From contig CM026426.1 in the NCBI GenBank assembly GCA_014871385.1, forward strand, positions 62,597,599 through 62,661,598: a DNA stretch of 64,000 bases, written 5' to 3'. A program made the translations under genes and the position numbers. The notes beneath the pieces were generated by a model. The model saw nothing but the letters and a program-made list of their open reading frames with translations, had not been told where the DNA came from and made no database searches. Source of the DNA: Ceratodon purpureus (lineage: Eukaryota > Streptophyta > Bryopsida > Pseudoditrichales > Ditrichaceae). Positions 9,554-20,981 of the stretch are shown here, piece after piece. The stretch's first letter is position 1. Every line of letters begins with the position of its first letter.

Positions 9554-10666
9554 CTATGCCCATCTTTGTCGCAGCTGAGGGCATTGGCCCCGCCTATGGT
9601 ATAGGGAACCGCATTCCCAGCAAGCATCATTCCGCCCAGGTTGAAAAGCATCCACGTTAACCTCCTCGGGATACATGGCTGCCGTAGTTAAACGGGGACG
9701 GCGAGTATCCTCTGGCCGGGAGTTGTTCCCAGCATACCAGCAATGACCCCCATGTATCTTTCCACAATCGGAGCAGGGCCCGAGAGGTGGTCGATTTTCC
9801 ATTCTTAGGCTAGGTAATGGTAGCAGTGGAGCCTGTGTTTTGTTTAAAGCCCCTAGCTCTCCGCTAATATCGTTGGCAGCGGTTAATATATCCTGCAAAG
9901 TCTTGACCCCACGAATCACGATGCCTTGTTGGATCCATGGTAATAATCCCTTTTTAAACCATTCACAGAGGTAGTCTTCCTCAGGACGTTGGTCTAGTTT
10001 GTCGGCCAACTGCTTGAATCTATCATAGAATTTGTCCACGGGTTTATTTTTCTCCTGAGCAATACTTCCTAAGGCACGCAAGACCTCTGAGCTGGTTTTG
10101 AGTTTTCTAAACTTGTGCAAAAAACTTCGCTCCATATCTTCCCAGGTGGCCTGGGAGTGTTCTGTTTCAAAATCGATATACCAATTGATGTGGTTGCCCT
10201 GGAGTGTGGCACCAAAAATGTTCTGTAAGTCCTCGGTATTGGTGACACCATTGGTCCTTGCAATAACTTTGAATCGTCTGATGTGCCAATCCGGATCTCT
10301 AGATTCATCAAACACAGGGTAGGAGATATTAGGGAACTTGGTATGTTTGTTCATGTCAGCTTGGCAGGGTATCGTGGCAGCCGTGTGATTTTCATGAGGG
10401 ATCGTGGTGGACCGTATTGCCTCAGGGATAGCTGCCGAAGCTTGAGGCGTTACGTTTAAAGCTTCGTGGGTTCTACTGTCCTGCAAGGTCGGGTATTGAG
10501 CATTTAGTAGTTCAAGTTTGGCGTTGGTAGCCTCATTCTTGGCTACCAAGTCAATCATTTGCTGTTTCATCCATAACATGAATTCCTTGGTAGATTCGGG
10601 GTTGTCTTCGTTGGCAGCTTCTTCTGCCTCATTTATGCGCTCCAGTGGGAGCTTCCTTGGAGGCAT
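9554..10666 (-). CDS. Gypsy gag (nucleocapsid/capsid)
   Basis: About 370 residues beginning MPPRKLPLERINEAEEAANE. Residues about 120-260 form a retrotransposon gag capsid block ('WEDMERSFLHKFRK', 'FYDRFKQLADKLD'). Two Cys/His knuckles follow: CSDCGKIHGGHC and CWECGSLYHRRGQC (CX2CX4HX4C) for RNA binding. The ATG at 10666 lies 64 bp from the LTR in element orientation and is the natural start. It is intact over its length. Confidence 0.85.
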   Translation of the reverse strand: MPPRKLPLERINEAEEAANEDNPESTKEFMLWMKQQMIDLVAKNEATNAKLELLNAQYPTLQDSRTHEALNVTPQASAAIPEAIRSTTIPHENHTAATIPCQADMNKHTKFPNISYPVFDESRDPDWHIRRFKVIARTNGVTNTEDLQNIFGATLQGNHINWYIDFETEHSQATWEDMERSFLHKFRKLKTSSEVLRALGSIAQEKNKPVDKFYDRFKQLADKLDQRPEEDYLCEWFKKGLLPWIQQGIVIRGVKTLQDILTAANDISGELGALNKTQAPLLPLPSLRMENRPPLGPCSDCGKIHGGHCWYAGNNSRPEDTRRPRLTTAAMYPEEVNVDAFQPGRNDACWECGSLYHRRGQCPQLRQRWA

Positions 10667-10708
10667 GGTAATTTCTCAGGGAAGGCCTAGAGTATCTTCA
10701 GCATTCCA

Positions 10709-10726
10709 TCCTTAGCATGGTCGCCA
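10709..10726 (-). other. Primer-binding-site candidate of the gypsy element
   Basis: Starting three bases inside the LTR on the - strand is TGGCGACCATGCTAAGGA. It begins with TGG (complement of tRNA CCA) and sits where a primer-binding site is expected. I cannot assign the tRNA. Confidence 0.5.
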
Positions 10727-10729
10727 AAA

Positions 10730-11730
10730 TGTTAGCCCGGGTATAACATGGAGATGCTTAGAAGACACGAGAAGGGTAAGGAGGTAGGAATTTAGAAGGT
10801 TAGGCAGATTAAAAGAGGGTCCAGTTACGAGTCACGGTCATAGGGCGTAGGATGTCCCAACGGAGTGACTCAGGTTGTTAGCCAGAGACTAATACTGTGG
10901 GAAGTCCAAGGGAACGAGGCAGCAAGACAGAGAGGGGGAAAGACTTGTGGAAGTAAGTCCTTCCAACGAGGGTTGGAGCCCCTGACTTCTTGCTCATGGA
11001 ACCCCAAGGAGAACCTAGTACAGGCGCATCAGAAAGTAACCAGACAGAACCGCAAGTACTAGATCAGTAGCCCGGGTTATGGTTAAGGGAAGAACTCATA
11101 CAAGGAACACCAAGCATACACACAAGAATACAAGGGAGGTGAAGGTGAAAAGGGCGAGTATAGCAAAGAGTAGATAGTCTTATAGAATGGCAGCGTCAAG
11201 GATTCCAAGAATCCCAGGTCCTCTGATACAAAAGTGGCGGCCAAGCACCGAGACCGAGACTCGACTCTACTAAGGCAAAATGAAGAGTGTATGTTCCTAC
11301 CAAGCTACTTTGTTTATACTTGCTATTTTCCTATTTTCTCTGTCCTAACTGATAGTTCGCACCGTCTTGGCTTTCCTGGCTTCTATGGGTTGAGCCAGGT
11401 AACAAGTGACGATGATGAAATGAAGGTGTAAAGGATGGTGCAAATGGCCGGGGGCAATGAACCCGAAGTGGGTTGAGGTGGAAAGGAGTAGCAAATCTTG
11501 CGGGGTTTGTGGAGGGGATGCTTGGGCGGAAACTCATATGAATTGTGTGAGGGGAGGTGTGATGTATTGGAGTGAGATCCAAAAGGAAATAATGGTTAAG
11601 AGGAGAATAAGGTATGCATGGAACAATGTGATGTGTTAAGGGTGTGTGTGTGTGATAACAAAAAGTAAGTATGAAGAAGGGAGAAGAAGGGGGATGGCAA
11701 AGCTGTCGGAACACGGAAACACAACTAACA
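10730..11730 (-). repeat. 5' LTR of the gypsy element (1001 bp)
   Basis: The segment starts TGTTAG and ends CTAACA on the + strand, perfect 6-bp inverted ends typical of LTRs. It is followed inward by the primer-binding candidate and gag. No coding sequence is supported inside it. The 3' copy is missing. Confidence 0.75.
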
Positions 11731-12638
11731 CCCGGATAGCACCCTGATTGGGCGTAAACTTCCGTGTTGTCACTTAGTTCCGAGTATCGTCCAGAGATTC
11801 AATAGTGTTTCACCAAGTAGTTACTTCTTAATCATTCCGAGCCTTGCCACTGCTCGGATAGTGTCTTCGGAAAGTAACTCCTTAACTATCTCTCTCTCTC
11901 TTACTCTCTCTCATCAGGTGTTTCGTCCACAAACCCCAACGTCTCGGATCAGTTACCGTCCGACAACTGTCCTAGAATACTCTGGCCAGCAGGTCACACA
12001 GACGATCCTCTCCGATCCGTGAGACTACAACGACAAACCAATCCGGATCTAGAAGAACCAGGATCCGATTATCCCTAGGCGACCTGTACCACGTTCCGAC
12101 TCCCCCTCTCACTGTGCACGGAACCTCTTCAGAAGTTCAGGGAGCCCGACCAAGTAATCCTTGATCCGCTTCGACCCTAGCAACGGCTATTCCGTATGAG
12201 GTTGGTTTGGGGACGGAACCGTGAGGCTTCACTCCTACGACAATCCACTAAATTTTTCCGCTCAATCCCATTACCTTTCCGGTTCGGGCCTCGTCACAAC
12301 TCCCATCACCTTCCTATCCGAGCTACAGCGGAACTCTCATATCCTTCTCGGATCATTCACACTTAGCGGGAAATCACGCACAGTACTTGCAAAACACGAA
12401 TACTTTACTGATAAGGAATATAGGGAGAAAACATGCAAAAACGAAGACCCGGACCTCATCGCCTTCCCCGTTTAAATAAGCAGGGGCTTTCACAAAAGCG
12501 GTGGCGCCGGTAGTTCAATCAAAACCCTAATCCCTAATTATCTACCTAGAATTCTACTTTACGACTAAACTGGATCTCCCGATCCGGAATCTACTCCTAT
12601 AAATCCGGAAAGTTACGGCCAGTGGCAGCGAGAGGAAT
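11731..12638. other. Non-coding stretch between LTR and element pseudogene
   Basis: Contains a CT-rich microsatellite near 11890-11920 and many TCCGG/CCGGA-type words also seen in the following pseudogene, so it is probably part of the same decayed element. No protein family is recognised in any frame. Confidence 0.5.
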
Positions 12639-14140
12639 CTACCCCTTCTTTGTCTTCTTGTGGCTCTCCAGCTCGCGATCCTTCGACCTGGTCACCCGCG
12701 GCTCGGATCCGCCTATCCCTTCTGCTCGCTCCGCCTTACGCCTAGCACTCCGTTCCGCCTTTGACTCCTTCGCCTGAGCCTCCAGGGACAACCGGGTAAC
12801 GATCCGGTTCTTGGAAGACTTGGGAGACTTCGGTATCATATGTGCGGGAGGGGTTCCGGTCGTAGGGGTCCGAGTCCCAGTTCCGGCTGTCCCAACCGGA
12901 GAGCTCGCATAAGTCTCCGAGTCGGACTCTGAAATCGTAATGGTGGCCTTCTCTGCCGGCTCCTTCCTCTTCCTCAAAGTTCTCCGAGCACCGACACTGT
13001 CAGAAGGGGAATCCGTCGCTGGCGTTCCGGTGGTGGTAGGCGTCACCGTTCCGGTCTTGGCTGTGGGTGAAGGGGTAAGTCACCTCTCTTGAGTTACCTG
13101 GGTCCGTCCGGGTGGTGAAATGGCTCGTCCCCATTCCGTTCCCGCTATCTCCCCTCGGTAATTCGCAATGATCACCTCCTCTCCGAGTCGTGGGAGAACA
13201 TCCGGCGGCACGGACCGGGTCACCTGCTCCGTAACCGTCCTCTCCTCGATCCGCCTCTCGGTGACTGTAGTTCCGGTAACTTCCGCCTGACCGGTCGGGA
13301 TCGCGCAGCTCTGCTGGACCGTATTGGTTCCGGGTGACGCCACCTGTGCTTGGTGCTCCCGGATCACCTCCGCGATCGTCCGGTTCGTCATGAAGATGTC
13401 CGCGTCGGCTGCCATCCGCTCCTCGAGCTGGAGGTTACGCTCTATTGGGGTTCGGAACCCTACTCCTCGAGATTCTCCTACAACGGCCCGAGAGGGAGAT
13501 CCGGAGAGTGGAAGGTTCCGACCAGCGACTACAGTATTAGGACTTCCGGTACTCGGATTGAGCAGCTGCCGAACCTTCTTCAGGATCTGGTTCATCGAGT
13601 GCTCGCATTTGGAGAGGATCATGATGATCCTCTGCTTGTTCTCGAAATCGGCCGACTACAATACGTTCTCATCAAACAGCCGGGCCTTGTTGATTACCGC
13701 ACCCGAACTCCCTACCAACGTCCGAAGCTCCCCCAAGGTCTCCTCCTGCTCGGCATGGAACTTCTGGATCTCCTCGCTCTTCGCCGCCAGTTCCTTCGTC
13801 AGCTCCTGCAACTGAAGCTCCAGCTGCTTCTTCTCACTCCGAAGTTTCGGGGCGTCCTTCAACAATTCCACCTCTCAGATCACCTCCTCCGGTAAGCAAC
13901 CTCCCAGAGATGTGCAGACTCTCCGGAACAGTGTCTCGATCCGATCGTAAGAAGCCTGCGCCCGGTGAGTCTCCTCCCGAATCCCCCTGAATAGCTCCAC
14001 CGGAAACCCCCGCTCGGAACTGACCTCCCTCCGTTCCGTATCTCCCCGAACCGTAGAAGGCTCCGCGTGCTGTGACGCAGCACGCTCCGATCGTGACCTG
14101 GACTGAGACCTAGTAGACGCCTATCCGGGTCATGATGACT
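12639..14140 (-). pseudogene. Decayed coiled-coil protein of a retroelement
   Basis: One - strand frame runs from about 14140 to 12639 as coherent protein-like sequence interrupted by only three stops in that span (TGA near 13875-13877, TAG 13656-13658, TGA 13080-13082), with two more just upstream of 14140. In order: a Ser/Arg-rich start, 'FRGIREETHRAQASYDR', a long heptad coiled coil (about 13860-13720, 'KKQLELQLQELTKELAAKSE'), a Thr/Pro/Gly-rich linker, and a very basic tail (KRKEPAE..., ERSARRKAERAE). This layout resembles the C-terminal half of the giant ORF at 2-4135, but I see no clear sequence identity. It could be an accessory or gag-like protein of another LTR element. No catalytic domain is present. 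Confidence 0.55.
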
Positions 14141-14394
14141 TCCGCGTCGTTTCGGATCCTAGAAGCGGTTATAGTAACGGTCAGTACTCGGATCGTCCAC
14201 CCGTTCCGTATTTTCTCTTCCGAGTTTTGGAATCCAGGTTTCGAGAATACTTCCTGCGTTAACTGTTTTAAGGTTTCTGGAGTATCCGGTTTGTGTTAAC
14301 TCCTAATACAGCTAGTATCTAGCTAGTTTTTACCTAATTAACCGAAAAAATGAAAAATTATTGGAATACTAACCCCGGATGAGGCTTTTCCGGT

Positions 14395-14829
14395 TTATTC
14401 TGAGTTTCTCGGATCCCACAAAAGCACTGGTGCACGCGGAGGGAATACCAGCGGGGCCACACGGGCCGGAACCGGGTTGAGAAGCAAGTGCCACCTCCAT
14501 CGCATCAGATGGAAGATGAGGACGCCATGAGAAAGGAGGCTGCGGGACGAAAGCGGGAGCCCTGTGAGCGTGTTGGGGGTGACCGAGGGGCTGTCGTAGA
14601 GGCAGAGCCGGACGGGGTAAGCAGCAAGGCGATGAAGGGCGGGTGCTGCCAAAGGCTCATCGTGTCGAGAGAAGGACCAGACAGTGGTCGCAAGCAGGAT
14701 GGCGAAGAGGCAGAAAGTCCACTGAGCGAAGCGCCGAGGAGAAGTGAAACTAGCAGGTGAGGACGGAGGAGCGCAAGAAAGAGTAGACGGGGCAACGGGT
14801 GAAAGGCGGTGGATGGGTGAAGGCGCCAT
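14395..14829 (-). CDS. Hypothetical membrane-anchored protein, possible first exon
   Basis: Open frame of 144 codons with ATG in a good plant context (TTCCATGGCG). Residues about 34-52 (FAQWTFCLFAILLATTVWSF) form one hydrophobic segment after a short Ser/Pro/Arg-rich N-terminus, the layout of a type II membrane protein such as a Golgi glycosyltransferase. No catalytic domain follows; element-derived sequence begins within a few hundred bases. A possible donor (CTG/GTATTC) lies near 14440-14450. It may be a gene 5' end cut off by elements, or chance. Not recognised. Confidence 0.3.
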   Translation of the reverse strand: MAPSPIHRLSPVAPSTLSCAPPSSPASFTSPRRFAQWTFCLFAILLATTVWSFSRHDEPLAAPALHRLAAYPVRLCLYDSPSVTPNTLTGLPLSSRSLLSHGVLIFHLMRWRWHLLLNPVPARVAPLVFPPRAPVLLWDPRNSE

Positions 14830-14899
14830 GGAAGCGAAAATTTTCTAAGTCCTTACGGTCATCTAATCAGAAAAGGCGGAGCTCAGAAGCTCCTCTCCT

Positions 14900-15954
14900 C
14901 GGTCCTCCCCCCCTCCCATCTGGAATGAGATAAGAAGTTGTACAAGGAATTTTTGAGAGCATAATGCATACATGTAGTGCATTGTGTTGGAAGCCTTAAG
15001 TAGATTTATCTTAAGAATATAATTTACTAACTTCAGTAATCCTTTAAGTAAAGGAAGGAGTACTTGGAGAATGGAGATTGGAGAGCATTAATTGCTCGAG
15101 GTAAATTGTGCTTTAATATTTCACTTTAATTAAGGAACAAACAATGAGTGATGAGAAAACTACATGGAGGATCTCCATGGCCAAATATGGCAAGGATAAA
15201 GGGCAACGAGTGAGGTTGTGAGATCCTATACACTCATTCCACCCCCACCTTAAAACTTATTTGGCAAAGTTCCACACAAACTCTAAGATAAAAGTTATCC
15301 TTAAGACATTTACTTTATTACCTTCATTTACCTACTTAAACCTTAGACATACACCAAACTTAGACGAACTTGACCCTCCCATAGAGCGAACTTAAAATTT
15401 TATTGGACTTGGGTGTTATTGAGCAAATTTCCACCTTACACAACCTGATGTCCCTATGGTCCCTCCAAGTTCAGGTGTACCAGAGCATTCAACGGAAACG
15501 ATTAAATAAAGGTCGATCTCCGACAATCCTCAAGCTTCTTGTGGTAAGATAAATTATATTTTGAATTGTACATTTGTATTGAGGGGTAAGCATGGGCAGT
15601 GTTTTCAGAAGTAATCTATTTCCCGTCTTGAGACCTGTTCGGTGTAGCATTTACAAAATATGATTTCCGTTGTGCCCGAACCAACCCTCGCAATCAATCA
15701 CGACATATGAAAGGTTGCCTTGATTGTCCAGTAAGGATGGAATTGTTTAAAATGACATAGCCTATGTGTTCATTGTTTCTGAGATTGCAAAATTCAGCCC
15801 ATATTGATTTACAACAACTCCTGTAAGTACATAGAACTTTGGAAACAGTGTTGTGAATGTTGGTATGGTTTTGACGCTTGGGAGTAATGATTTTTGAGGC
15901 AGATAAGACAGTATTGAAACCATACCAACATACTCAGAAAAGAAACAAAACAAA
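14900..15954. other. Intergenic, no gene seen
   Basis: AT-rich and stop-rich in all frames, with no recognised repeat or RNA gene. It ends in an A/C-rich stretch that grades into the poly(A) run. Confidence 0.5.
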
Positions 15955-15955
15955 A

Positions 15956-15996
<41 letters not shown>
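15955..15996 (+). repeat. Poly(A) run before the first 1147-bp module
   Basis: A nearly pure run of about 38 A follows CAAAACAAAAC. It could be the 3' tail of a retrotransposed sequence lying to its left. Confidence 0.7.
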
Positions 15997-15997
<1 letters not shown>

Positions 15998-15999
<2 letters not shown>

Positions 16000-17144
16000 T
16001 CCCTACCGCTAAGGGTGGGTGGGCAGGACATCCCTTTACAGGGCAACTTTTATCACCTTCCTCACCAAATTTCATTCTCAATCAGCCCATTCTCAATTCA
16101 AACCTAATCAAATCTGTACACTCTCTTGTGATTCCAAATTACCAGTATAGACACATAGTGCTTTTCACCAAAGAATTCTCAATCAACACACTACTTACAA
16201 TATAGTAGTGTATGACAAAACAATCCAAATAATAGAGAAAAGTTTGTCTTAAAACTGACAATACAAGATCAAACACAAAATAGTTTGAGTCTCCAGAAAT
16301 CTTCTCATCCCTTGAATGTTGGTGTAGTAAAGTAAGAAAAATCCAGAGGTAAAGGACCTCACCTGTCCCCATAAACACAACCAGAACCACAGTTAGGATT
16401 ATGTTTGTAGACAAGGTGTCAACAGCCCTTTACAGCTTGTTATTGCAGTCACAAGAAAAATCAAACCCTACACCAAACATATAAATCAAAGGGAGAGATG
16501 AAAGAGTCTAATTGCAATCATAAATTAGAGGACCTGACTAGTAGTTCCACCAGACTCAGCCATGTTGCACTTTGCTTCAGCTCCAAACCACCATATATCA
16601 AAACTTCACAAGCTCTAAAAACCTCTCACACACATGTAGCAAACTAGATTTACTTTTAAAGCAGACAAGTAAACAGATGCATATGGCCAAGAAACTCCCA
16701 TGGTTTTATACCCTCAAAGAAGTTTCTAGAGATTCACTTGTTTGTTATATGGACAGGAATAGCCTCGCTGGTCCAATCATCTCTAACCCTTAGATGAAGG
16801 TTAACCTAGATCAAATGGTCATAAATTAGTGACTTGCTAGAGTAAAGTTCAAGCTTGTAGTAAGCCCCAAGTAAAGTAAGCTTCAAGTTTGGAGTAACTA
16901 CCAGTAAGCCATGTGTAAGGGAGGTGGGTGGGTTTCACTAATTTACACCTTATTCAGCATATCATGCCATAATAAAGCGACTATGTAATTGCTTGCAAAG
17001 TTTAGAAAGTAATGTGCAAATTTATTTTGCAAGCCTACATAACTGAAGAGTGCAACTTCTGTCTGAATCATTGTAATAAAAACCTTATTTAGAAAATAAA
17101 TTCTAAATTAAATACGGGTATAAGATCTTCCCCATATTTAAAAA
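15998..17144. repeat. 1147-bp module, copy 1
   Basis: Starts CTTCCCTACCGCTAAGGG and runs without gap into copy 2. On the - strand it holds a TATAAAAC box (about 16707-16714), then about 145 bases later an ATG in good context (AACATGGCTG, 16561-16563) opening M-A-E-S-G-G-T-T-S-Q, and further on a hydrophobic exon-like stretch (16414-16362) ending in a consensus donor ACAG/GTGAGG. I read it as a gene 5' end captured in a repeat; the full product is not recognisable and no continuous spliced frame could be established. Confidence 0.8.
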
Positions 17145-18317
17145 CTTCCCTACCCCTAAGGGTGGGTGGGCGGGACATCCCTTTACAGGGCAACTTTTAT
17201 CACCTTCCTCACCAAATTTCATTCTCAATCAGCCCATTCTCAATTCAAACCTAATCAAATCTGTACACTCTCTTGTGATTCCAAATTACCAGTATAGACA
17301 CATAGTGCTTTTCACCAAAGAATTCTCAATCAACACACTACTTACAATATAGTAGTGTATGACAAAACAATCCAAATAATAGAGAAAAGTTTGTCTTAAA
17401 ACTGACAATACAAGATCAAACACAAAATAGTTTGAGTCTCCAGAAATCTTCTCATCCCTTGAATGTTGGTGTAGTAAAGTAAGAAAAATCCAGAGGTAAA
17501 GGACCTCACCTGTCCCCATAAACACAACCAGAACCACAGTTAGGATTATGTTTGTAGACAAGGTGTCAACAGCCCTTTACAGCTTGTTATTGCAGTCACA
17601 AGAAAAATCAAACCCTACACCAAACATATAAATCAAAGGGAGAGATGAAAGAGTCTAATTGCAATCATAAATTAGAGGACCTGACTAGTAGTTCCACCAG
17701 ACTCAGCCATGTTGCACTTTGCTTCAGCTCCACACCACCATATACCAAAACTTCACAAGCTCTAAAAATCTCTCACACACATGTAGCAAACTAGAATTAC
17801 TTTCAAAGCAGACAAGTAAACAGATGCATATGGCAAAGAAACTCCCAAGGTTTTATACCCTCAAAGAAGTCTCTAGAGATTCACTTGTTTGTTATATGGA
17901 CAGGAATAGCCTCGCTGGTCCAATCATCTCTAACCCTTAGATGAAGGTTAACCTAGATCAAATGGTCACAAATTAGTGACTTGCTAGAGTAAAGTTCAAG
18001 CTTGTAGTAAGCCCCAAGTAAAGTAAGCTTCAAGTTTGGAGTAACTACCAGTAAGCCATGTGTAAGGGAGGTGGGTGGGTTTCACTAATTTACACCTTAT
18101 TCAGCATATCATGCCATAATAAAGCGACTATGTAATTGCTTGCAAAGTTTAGAAAGTAATGTGCAAATTTATTTTGCAAGCCTACATAACTGAAGAGTGC
18201 AACTTCTGTCTGAATCATTGTAATAAAAACCTTATTTAGAAAATAAATTCTAAATTAAATACGGGTATAAGATCTTCCCAATATTTAAAAAAGAAAAAAA
18301 AGAAAAAAAAGAAAAAA
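17145..18317. repeat. 1147-bp module, copy 2, with A-rich tail
   Basis: Same sequence as copy 1 with a few substitutions, directly abutting it (head-to-tail, offset exactly 1147). It ends in a tail of AAAAAAG units (18286-18317). The deduced stretch at 17561-17286 on the - strand is identical in translation to copy 1. Confidence 0.85.
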
Positions 18318-19013
18318 GCCCGCCAACCACCCTTGGTGAGCGTGCCTCAGTAAGATTACTTGGTGTACCCTCTTACTGAGGAGTACACCAAGCTCTTCAC
18401 TGTATATGGTTCTATTTAACAAAATGGAACCAATATTTTTCTTTTTCTTTTTAGTAGCAATCAGAACAAAATAGGCATGACCTTTGAGTCAATACCTAAT
18501 TCTGGAAATCAATTCTTGTATGTAAAACTTGATTCCTGGAAATGGACCATTACCCAGAAAAGTTGAGATTAGGTGTCCAAACCAATGTTCTTGGAAACCA
18601 TTCTTGACCATGGTAGAGATTGAAATAAGAATCTCTTTCAATGCACCTTCCATAGAGCTAGAAGGTACAGAATTGGAACAGTTTGGGATACACCCACACT
18701 GTAAGACTGTTTAATTGGTCGGTTTGAATCAAACATAATATATTGAGAATATGAAAAGGGAAGCTCTCCTCTTATCATATTTGCAGGTATGAAATTGCCA
18801 AATTGGACCCTCTTTGGGCTCCTAAAATAACAATCAGTAAGGTAAAACTGAGAGAAAGGAAATGAAACCAAAGCTGAGAGAGAACTCAAATCCTGTTGCC
18901 ATAATGGACCCTGCTAGGCCTCCTAAAACAGCAATCAGTAAAGAAAAATGATAAGAAAAGAAATAAAAGCTGAGAGAGATTCAACCGTCTCTCTATGGAT
19001 AGATGTAAAAAAA
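18318..19013. other. Spacer between module copies 2 and 3
   Basis: No gene seen. It begins with an unusual pair of interleaved inverted repeats (18346-18392). Around 18780-18960 a segment with 'CCTCCTAAAACAGCAATCAGTAA' character occurs twice in diverged form. Confidence 0.5.
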
Positions 19014-20199
19014 CTTCCCTACCCCTAAGGGTGGGTGGGCGGGACATCCCTTTACAGGGCAACTTTTATCACCTTCCTCACCAAATTTCATTCTCAATCA
19101 GCCCATTCTCAATTCAAACCTAATCAAATCTGTACACTCTCTTGTGATTCCAAATTACCAGTATAGACACATAGTGCTTTTCACCAAAGAATTCTCAATC
19201 AACATACTACTTACAATATAGTAGTGTATGACAAAACAATCCAAATAATAGAGAAAAGTTTGTCTTAAAACTGACAATACAAGATCAAACACAAAATAGT
19301 TTGAGTCTCCAGAAATCTTCTCATCCCTTGAATGTTGGTGTAGTAAAGTAAGAAAAATCCAGAGGTAAAGGACCTCACCTGTCCCCATAAACACAACCAG
19401 AACCACAGTTAGGATTATGTTTGTAGACAAGGTGTCAACAGCCCTTTACAGCTTGTTATTGCAGTCACAAGAAAAATCAAACCCTACACCAAACATATAA
19501 ATCAAAGGGAGAGATGAAAGAGTCTAATTGCAATCATAAATTAGAGGACCTGACTAGTAGTTCCACCAGACTCAGCCATGTTGCACTTTGCTTCAGCTCC
19601 ACACCACCATATACCAAAACTTCACAAGCTCTAAAAATCTCTCACACACATGTAGCAAACTAGAATTACTTTCAAAGCAGACAAGTAAACAGATGCATAT
19701 GGCAAAGAAACTCCCAAGGTTTTATACCCTCAAAGAAGTCTCTAGAGATTCACTTGTTTGTTATATGGACAGGAATAGCCTCGCTGGTCCAATCATCTCT
19801 AACCCTTAGATGAAGGTTAACCTAGATCAAATGGTCACAAATTAGTGACTTGCTAGAGTAAAGTTCAAGCTTGTAGTAAGCCCCAAGTAAAGTAAGCTTC
19901 AAGTTTGGAGTAACTACCAGTAAGCCATGTGTAAGGGAGGTGGGTGGGTTTCACTAATTTACACCTTATTCAGCATATCATGCCATAATAAAGCGACTAT
20001 GTAATTGCTTGCAAAGTTTAGAAAGTAATGTGCAAATTTATTTTGCAAGCCTACATAACTGAAGAGTGCAACTTCTGTCTGAATCATTGTAATAAAAACC
20101 TTATTTAGAAAATAAATTCTAAATTAAATACGGGTATAAGATCTTCCCAATATTTAAAAAAGAAAAAAAAGAAAAAAAAGAAAAAAGAAGAAGAAGAAG
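19014..20199. repeat. 1147-bp module, copy 3, with A-rich tail
   Basis: Almost identical to copy 2 by eye (for example one C/T difference at 19205). It ends in the same AAAAAAG tail extended by GAA repeats. It is separated from copy 2 by 697 bp, so dispersal was not purely tandem. Same - strand TATA box, ATG and donor as in the other copies. Confidence 0.85.
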
Positions 20200-20671
20200 T
20201 TCAATCAAGGACTGGAGTGGAACAAAACGCAGACTGGAGTTGGAGAAGAAATATGAGGGCGCAAAATCATTTACAAAATCTGAAGGTGTTAATAACGGAA
20301 AAATTGTCATACTTCTATCATCATCGGATACCACTACAGAAGGGAAGGACAACTCAACCTCGGACAAGCTCTGTGCATAGACTCTTGATTTCGAATAGTT
20401 GTTTTACTTCTCAACAGGAAGCTCCACATTTTTCATTGAAAGTCATAGTGTGTAGTTAAGATTTCCAAGTACTTTATACTCTCAAATTGACATATAATTG
20501 TGTACTTCGTGACAGTCGGTATCCTGATAATGTATAGTTGTTTATCCTATCCTAGCAGGCAGCCAGTAACATGGATTGAGAAGACAGCGGAACTGGAGAA
20601 ATTTGAAAACAAATTGGAACATTACGAACATAAGGACAGTTGACATGTATATTGCAGGATTACATAAGATA

Positions 20672-20981
20672 TGGTAGAACAACCAAAAATGGCACAATGC
20701 CAAAAATGGCGCACTAGTCATCTTCCCTCAGAGGTACATAATAGCTTCCCCACCCAACATCACCATGTACTGATGGTAAACACTATAGGGTGTGCGCCAT
20801 TTTAGAAACACCTATGAATCCATCTTCAAAATTCATAACTAATTGTAGAAGAATCCAAAAATGATGATTCCACTTGCTCCAACTTTTTAATTAGTTTCCC
20901 CATGCATGAAAATTATTTGCACTGCTAATTTTGCAGTAGATTCCCCAGGCTGAAATTTGCGCCATTTTTGGTCTTCTACCA
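20672..20981. mobile_element. TA-flanked MITE (310 bp)
   Basis: Left end TGGTAGAACAACCAAAAATG and right end, reverse-complemented, TGGTAGAAGACCAAAAATGG match over about 23 bases with one indel. Both ends are flanked by TA, as in Tc1/mariner-type (Stowaway-like) MITEs. Secondary copies of the GCGCCATTTT word lie inside (about 20705 and 20790). No coding capacity. Confidence 0.75.

Larger units (their letters stand above)
5089..11730 (-). mobile_element. Ty3/gypsy LTR retrotransposon, 3' end lost
   Basis: Reading on the - strand: LTR (11730-10730), primer-binding-like site, gag, protease, RT, RNase H, zinc-binding and catalytic integrase, then a C-terminal reading frame cut by the first element's LTR. 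Order PR-RT-RH-INT is that of Ty3/gypsy. No second LTR is seen at the low-coordinate end. Several frameshifts and stops separate the domains, so it is not autonomous. Confidence 0.88.

Noticed and set aside
5089..11730. Integrated pararetrovirus (caulimovirid)
   Set aside because: Has LTR, primer site, integrase and gypsy gene order; no movement protein or coat-protein pattern.
16139..16414. Small membrane protein conserved in three copies
   Set aside because: The three frames are identical because the DNA modules are near-identical, not because of selection; the start is TTG and the frame runs past a consensus splice donor.
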